From Ettlia oleoabundans (taxonomy: Eukaryota > Chlorophyta > Chlorophyceae > Chlamydomonadales), in contig JAAMXP010001854.1 of the NCBI GenBank assembly GCA_019693395.1, positions 1-22,020 on the forward strand: a stretch of DNA of 22,020 nucleotides, given 5' to 3'. Position numbers and translations under genes: made by a program. Numbering within the stretch: position 1 is the stretch's first letter; each line of letters opens with the position of its first letter. Positions 20,209 through 22,020 of this stretch are shown in pieces. A model generated the notes under the pieces. That model did no database searches, was not told the origin of the DNA, and saw nothing but the letters and a program-made list of their open reading frames with translations.

Positions 20209-21915
20209 TTAAAAGATTGAAATGGGGAGTGAGACACCATTTTCCGCAAAGTTGTTAGCCCACTGCATCAGAATGGGAATGGGAAACAACAACAACACAT
20301 TAATACTTGAGCCACCATCACACTCTGGCCTTTTACGCATGTACAAACAAAAAACCACTCCTGCAACCTTCCCTCATGCAGTAACACGTTGGCGGATAAT
20401 GCATGCCAGGTGATAGCATTCCACACACAAAAGAACAACTGCCTGCAATCCATGCTTGCAGCCCACTCACAGGGTCCGCCAGGTGGTCTGCAAAGAGGGA
20501 GGGGAAGTACATTCAAGCAAAGGCAGTTTGGGTGTTCATGTGGCGTGAGTGGAGATTGTGGCAGGGTGGGGCGCGAGACAGTTGTACACTTCAGGCCAGC
20601 ATCAACCGTGAAGTCAGAGCACATTCGAACATTCACATTTCCCCCACGGCGGTCACGAGGCGCCCCAACATGTTGCGCGCACCAGCCAGGTTGTCCAGCG
20701 GGCCCTTGCCAGTAGCAGCGTGCTGGGCAACAAAGCCAAGGAACGCAACCATTGCAAGGCGACCATTGCGGATCTCCCGCCACTTGAAGTCGTCCATCGC
20801 CTCCTTGCTGCTGTTGCTGCACCAGGGCAGGGTGTTGTGAAAGGGAAAGTTACTTGCAGGGCATGGGGTGTGCAACCGGATTTGCCATGTGGCGCGTTGT
20901 TAGTAAGCAACAGGATGCTGGCACAGTTGACATAAAGGGGACAAGCAGAATGGACCCCGCAAGGGAGAGACGGTATTTTGGGCAAAATACTGCACCACTG
21001 CCTCCTACATGCTTTCAGCGCTTCATACAACCTTTCATCACTGTCTGCAGGTACCGCAGCCCTGCCATAGCCAATCCGCGGAGCCACAAAACGCTCAGCA
21101 ATCGGCAGATTGGCCTCTGCAGCTGACCGCTTAGCACTGCCTTTCCGAACATTCAGAGATTTTACTATACTGGCAGTCGCCCATGAGCTTTTGAGGTGTC
21201 AAGCTGGGCGTACTGTGGACGCGAGGGCAACCAACCGCCAGGTTGTGGTCGCTTTGGGCAGGCTATCGGCCTTGACAAACGTATCAACACATATCCATGC
21301 CGATTCCGGAATGGCATATGTGGAAGCGAAACGCAGTTTGGTAGGCCTTCACCCAGCCCCTTGATGTGGCCATCCTGCTTGGCACGCCCCTGACAGTATA
21401 GACAGGACTGTAAGCCATGGCCATTGGCTGCATCACAACTCACCCCAGTCCCAGGGGGTTGAAGGGGCCGCCAGGGTAGCCGCTGACGCCAGTGCCCTTG
21501 AAGGCGCTCTCGAAGCCCTGCAAGAGTCAGCTTGATTTAATTTTTGTACGCCTGCCGATTACCCGTGTGAAAGGGCACCAAAACCAGATTTGCGCTATCA
21601 TTTACCAAAAAACTGCCAGCCTCCGCCTGGCTGCCAGGCTTCTTGATGTCCTCCCAGCGCTTGATTTCTGCAGATGTTCAAGTGGACGGGGTGCGGCATC
21701 AGTTGGCGCTGCAGGCTCAAGCATGCCAGGCCTAAGCACATGTTGACCCACAGGAGTTTGGTCTCCATGATCTCAGATTACTCACCAACAAAGTTGTGGA
21801 GGAACAGCTGGACCATGAGCAACGCAGAGAAGGGGATGGCGTTCTCGCCCTCAGCATACACCTTGCCCGCCTCGGTCCAGTCAGGCACGTTCAGCACGCC
21901 CACCCGGGTCAGCTC
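20209..21915 (-). CDS. Photosystem I chlorophyll a/b-binding (LHCI) protein, C-terminal part
   Basis: Exons 21915-21786, 21667-21606, 21517-21444, 20816-20683, 20487-20471, 20262-20209 encode the last 156 aa in phase. The transit peptide and first membrane helix lie past the window edge at 22020. LHCI proteins bind chlorophyll a/b and carotenoids and pass excitation to photosystem I in the thylakoid. Visible are the pre-helix segment [20 protein letters not shown], the middle helix ([20 protein letters not shown]), the loop [28 protein letters not shown], and the third helix with chlorophyll ligands: EIRNGRLAM (Glu, Asn), FVAQH (Gln) and NLADHLADP (His). It ends [17 protein letters not shown]. 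The RW-D-KKPGS loop and absence of LHCII-type loops point to LHCA rather than LHCB; I cannot fix the LHCA number. It is tail-to-tail with PEX13. The intron at 21443-20817 (627 bases) is the longest here and holds nothing I can assign. Confidence 0.95.
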
Positions 21916-22010
21916 CTGCAGTGTGTTGCATGCCGAGTGCCGTTGGGTACAACACAAGCCAGCAAGCACGTCGGTATGTTGTTTGTTATTGGAGCAGGTG
22001 CCTTTGACAA

Positions 22011-22020
22011 GGGGGGGGGG
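22011..22020. other. Homopolymer G run at the window edge
   Basis: Ten G end the window, in the intron upstream of the first visible LHCA exon. This may be a real tract or a contig-end artefact. Confidence 0.7.

Noticed and set aside
21059..21135. Protein-like minus-strand reading ([21 protein letters not shown]) inside the long LHCA intron
   Set aside because: The flanking exons join in phase 2 without it. Entering through the TGCAG acceptor in that phase gives a TGA within eight codons, and LHC proteins have no such insertion. It could be a non-productive cassette exon, but nothing shows it.

Overview
The window is nuclear DNA from a photosynthetic eukaryote, most likely a chlorophyte green alga. 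It is intron-dense, with GT..TGCAG introns of roughly 80-600 bases and mostly short exons. Stop codons are followed by TGTAA, the green-algal poly(A) motif. It encodes a plastid 2-Cys peroxiredoxin, a photosystem I antenna protein, plant-type PEX13 and plant-type PANK2. I see no bacterial operons, tRNA or rRNA genes, transposon or CRISPR array. The class (perhaps Chlorophyceae) is inference only.

Five genes alternate in strand. (1) 6967 to 365, minus: a CDCA7-like protein with a zf-4CXXC_R1 zinc finger and a long C-terminal region I do not recognise. (2) 7303 to 9687, plus: plastid 2-Cys peroxiredoxin in 9 exons, head-to-head with gene 1 across 335 bp. (3) 17247 to 9854, minus: a 32-exon fusion of pantothenate kinase and a DUF89 phosphatase (plant PANK2, related to human PANK4), tail-to-tail with gene 2. 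(4) 17723 to 19588, plus: PEX13 in 8 coding exons, head-to-head with gene 3 across 475 bp. (5) 21915 to 20209, minus: the C-terminal 156 residues of an LHCI antenna protein, whose N-terminal exons lie beyond the window.

Every exon set was built by hand from splice motifs, reading-phase continuity and family resemblance. In all five genes the reading phase is continuous from start (or window edge) to stop. Genes 2-5 are well supported along their length. Gene 1 is firm through the zinc finger (about residues 90-320), but its C-terminal half rests on phase continuity alone.

The genes do not form one pathway: chromatin, chloroplast redox, coenzyme A synthesis, peroxisomal import and light harvesting are all represented. 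I found no convincing new biological system. The points most worth a second look are the architecture of gene 1, an apparent excess of GC-AG introns, AAG acceptors, very short coding exons and a 184-residue linker in PANK2.
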